A program made the position numbers and the translations under genes. From an uncultured Collinsella sp. (GTDB taxonomy: Bacteria > Actinomycetota > Coriobacteriia > Coriobacteriales > Coriobacteriaceae): a stretch of DNA of 8,303 nt. The stretch is from NCBI GenBank assembly GCA_902494945.1, contig CABUVF010000091.1:1-8303 (forward strand), written 5' to 3'. Positions within the stretch are counted from its first letter, which is position 1, and each line of letters starts with the position of its first letter. The notes under the pieces were generated by a model that had not been told where the DNA came from, ran no database searches, and was given only the letters and a program-made list of their open reading frames with translations. Below are positions 6,125 through 8,303 of the stretch, one piece after another.

Positions 6125-8275
6125 TTAGTACTGGCTCTCGTGCTTGCTAAAGAAGTCGAAGCGCGGGGGCAGCGGCTTTACGCGGTGCTCGCCGGGCTTC
6201 TCGCCCAAGCTCTCCACAAACTCATCCGTGGAGGCGAAGATGTTATCCCAGCTAAAGAAGGCGACCGGGTCGATGTCGAAGTACTCGCAGATGAGCTCGC
6301 AGCCGGCAGGGACGATGCCGTGCATGAGCACGGTCGCCACGCGCAGCTCGGTAAAGGCGTCGACGAGGGCCTGCGTCATTGCGGCGTTGGCCGGCTCGCC
6401 CTCGAGCTTGTTGGCGGCCTTGGAGGCATCGCTCCAGCGCTTGTTGGCGGCGCGCAGGTAGTCGTCGCACACGGCAAGCGCGCGGTGCGTCTCGAACTTG
6501 TACATGGCCTGCTCAAAGGCGAGGGCTGCCTGCTCGGCGGCCTCGACTACGGTGTCAGAAGCTGCACCGGCGGGGATGCAGCCGTTGCGGTAGGGGCTCT
6601 CGTCGCCTTCCTTGACGGCGACGCCGTAGAAGCAGCTGCGGGCCAGACGGTTGAACACGCCGGTCAGCAGCGCGCTCTCCTTAAGGGCCGGGTCGATAAC
6701 GCGCTTGTCGTCGCAGGCGCGTACCTCGTTGCCGTCCTTGTCCTTGCCGGTCACACGCGTGTCGTATGCCTTGGGGCTAAAGCTTACCGGCTTCTCGGAC
6801 AGGCCGAGCGACAGCCAGTGCGCACGCATCTGCTCGCAGGTGTAGTGGTTGAGCAGGTCGTCTGCCGGCGGGGGAGGCGTCTGCGAGGACGAGCTGGCCT
6901 TTTTGCCCATGTAGAGCAGGTGGTAGCAGGCGCTGACGGTGCTCTGCGTGAGGTCCCAGCCCAGGGCCTCCCACATGGCGGTCTGCGCGATGCAGTAGAA
7001 GTAGATGTTGTCCTGACCGATAAACTGGTAAATCTGAGCGTCGTCAGAGCACCACCAGTCGCGCCAGTCGAGCGAGCTGTGCTGGTAGGTGGGTGCGGGC
7101 ACCTGCGTGGAGTCGGCGGCGGGCTCGCCCATGAGGGCGGCATCCTGGGCGGCGACGCCCTCGGTCACGCCGGCGGCCTTGGCATCGCGTGCGAGCACGG
7201 TACGCGTATAGCTGATGGGCGCCCACAGGCTCTCGGGCCAGCACCAGCAGGTGACGTCGGAAACGCCGTCGACCTCGGGCGCCGGAACGCCCCAGTCGAT
7301 GTTGCCGGTGATGCGGAAGGGCACGAGCGCCTTGCCGCTGCGGAAGCGCACGCCGCCGTTGGCGAGCACCGCGTGGGCGTCGTCGCGCTCCTTCCAGCTG
7401 GGGAAGGTGACGGTAAAGCTGCTCTTGTTGCCCTCGGGCTCCAGCACGGTGTGCTCGGGCAGCTGGTCCTCGACGGCGTCGAAAGCCTCGCGGAACTTGT
7501 TCTGAATATAGAGCTGCGCCGGCAGCAGCCACTCTTCCATGGTCTTGGAGACCACGGAGCGAACCTGCGGGTTCTGGGCGAGCCTGGCGGTGTAGGTCTT
7601 CATAAAGTCGAGGTAGGCCGGCAGGTCGAAGTAGAGGTTGTCGACCGGGCGCAGCTCGGGCACCTCGCCGGTGAGCTGGCTCTTGGGCGCGATGAGCTCC
7701 TCGGGCTCAAACTGGTGACCCAGGTCGCATTCGTCGGCATAGGCTTTCTCGGATTTGCAGCCCTGGATGGGGCAGCGGCCGATGACCTGGCGGCCGTTGA
7801 GGAACGTGCCGGCCTTGGCGTCGTAGAACTGCAGCGTGGAGCGCTTTGAGATGGTGCCCTGCTCGTGCAGGCGCTCGATAATCTCGGCGGTCACCTCGTT
7901 GTGAATCTGCGCAGCCGGCTCAAGGCCCGAGCCGCCGTAGATATCGCAGCTGATGTTGTAGTTGTTGAGGGTCGCGGCCTGGCGGGAGTGATTGGACTCG
8001 ACGTACTCGTTAATGGACTTGTCGTAGCCCTCGTTCTCCTTGAGCTTGCGGTAGCTCTCCATGATGGGCGAGCCATAGCAGTCGGTGCCCGAGGTGAAGA
8101 TGACGTTCTCGCGGCCCAGACGGTCGCGCAGGAAGCGGGCGAAGAAGTCGGCCGGGACAAAGACGCCGCCAACGTGGCCAAAGTGAAGGCCCTTGTTGCC
8201 GTAGGGCTCGCCGGCGGTAACGATGGCGCGGCGAGGCCAGCTGGGACGGTCGTTCATGGAGTATTTGGATGCCAT
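6125..8275 (-). CDS. metG: Divergent methionyl-tRNA synthetase-like class I tRNA ligase
   Basis: The 716-residue protein follows the MetRS plan. The nucleotide-binding HIGH motif is HFGH (31-34), after TAGEPYGNKGL. A zinc-knuckle-like insert has C168, C173, C183 and H187. ELIAPKSQLTGEVPELR and FDLPAY (about 193-221) match the MetRS connective region, and FIGQDN (418-423) precedes the KMSKS region. The helical anticodon-binding domain keeps N542, R546 and W614, aligned by eye with E. coli N391, R395 and W461. The KMSKS loop is changed to KASSS (459-463), so the second lysine is lost. Pocket positions also differ, and about 70 extra residues sit near 251-323. ATG 8275 is chosen for its AAGGAG site (8280-8285, spacing 4); an upstream ATG at 8290 has none. 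It probably charges tRNA(Met) or acts as a second MetRS; altered specificity cannot be excluded. I recall similar sequences in Clostridia labelled 'class I tRNA ligase', unchecked here. Confidence 0.85.
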   Translation of the reverse strand: MASKYSMNDRPSWPRRAIVTAGEPYGNKGLHFGHVGGVFVPADFFARFLRDRLGRENVIFTSGTDCYGSPIMESYRKLKENEGYDKSINEYVESNHSRQAATLNNYNISCDIYGGSGLEPAAQIHNEVTAEIIERLHEQGTISKRSTLQFYDAKAGTFLNGRQVIGRCPIQGCKSEKAYADECDLGHQFEPEELIAPKSQLTGEVPELRPVDNLYFDLPAYLDFMKTYTARLAQNPQVRSVVSKTMEEWLLPAQLYIQNKFREAFDAVEDQLPEHTVLEPEGNKSSFTVTFPSWKERDDAHAVLANGGVRFRSGKALVPFRITGNIDWGVPAPEVDGVSDVTCWCWPESLWAPISYTRTVLARDAKAAGVTEGVAAQDAALMGEPAADSTQVPAPTYQHSSLDWRDWWCSDDAQIYQFIGQDNIYFYCIAQTAMWEALGWDLTQSTVSACYHLLYMGKKASSSSQTPPPPADDLLNHYTCEQMRAHWLSLGLSEKPVSFSPKAYDTRVTGKDKDGNEVRACDDKRVIDPALKESALLTGVFNRLARSCFYGVAVKEGDESPYRNGCIPAGAASDTVVEAAEQAALAFEQAMYKFETHRALAVCDDYLRAANKRWSDASKAANKLEGEPANAAMTQALVDAFTELRVATVLMHGIVPAGCELICEYFDIDPVAFFSWDNIFASTDEFVESLGEKPGEHRVKPLPPRFDFFSKHESQY

Positions 8276-8303
8276 GGGACTCCTTCGCATATGGTGAGAG
8301 CGC

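Noticed and set aside
4991..7849. A 952-codon open frame on the plus strand opposite the methyltransferase and MetRS-like genes
   Set aside because: It runs antisense across two well-supported genes and their gap. It has Gly/Val/Ala/Arg-rich composition and no domain, which is the usual shadow of GC-rich third codon positions.
8276..8290. Upstream ATG at 8290 as the start of the MetRS-like gene
   Set aside because: It adds five residues (MRRSP), has no ribosome-binding site, and would place the AAGGAG site inside the coding region; ATG 8275 uses that site.

Overview
The window looks like chromosomal DNA of a GC-rich Gram-positive bacterium. Protein resemblance (class III fructose-bisphosphatase, DegV, a divergent MetRS-like ligase, a TIM-barrel 'hydrolase') suggests a gut actinobacterium of the Coriobacteriia, such as Collinsella. 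That assignment is inferred from recalled families and was not searched. No mobile element, tRNA, rRNA, CRISPR array or phage gene is visible.

Left to right: (1) a partial GtrA-like membrane protein (minus, runs off the left edge) lies 78 nt downstream of (2) class III fructose-1,6-bisphosphatase fbp (minus, 300-2216). (3) A 318-nt divergent regulatory region (2217-2534) holds a perfect 10-bp inverted repeat over the probable fbp promoter, a 12-bp palindrome, four same-strand TGGTAAA copies and an extended -10 promoter for (4) a DegV-family lipid-binding protein (plus, 2535-3425). (5) A strong hairpin (3467-3494) separates degV from the convergent (6) TIM-barrel-like protein of unknown function (minus, 3507-4598), which has long charged tails. 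(7) A second divergent gap (4599-4789) leads to (8) a 56-residue single-pass membrane protein (plus, 4790-4960). (9) An RsmB/NOP-family RNA m5C methyltransferase (minus, 4985-6088) sits 36 nt downstream of (10) a divergent methionyl-tRNA synthetase-like class I ligase (minus, 6125-8275); the two are probably one transcript.

Most genes are housekeeping in character: gluconeogenesis, fatty-acid handling, and tRNA charging plus RNA modification. The most unusual item is the MetRS-like protein. Its anticodon-recognition residues look like those of MetRS, but its KMSKS loop and several methionine-pocket positions are changed and it carries a large insertion. No wholly new multi-gene system could be demonstrated.
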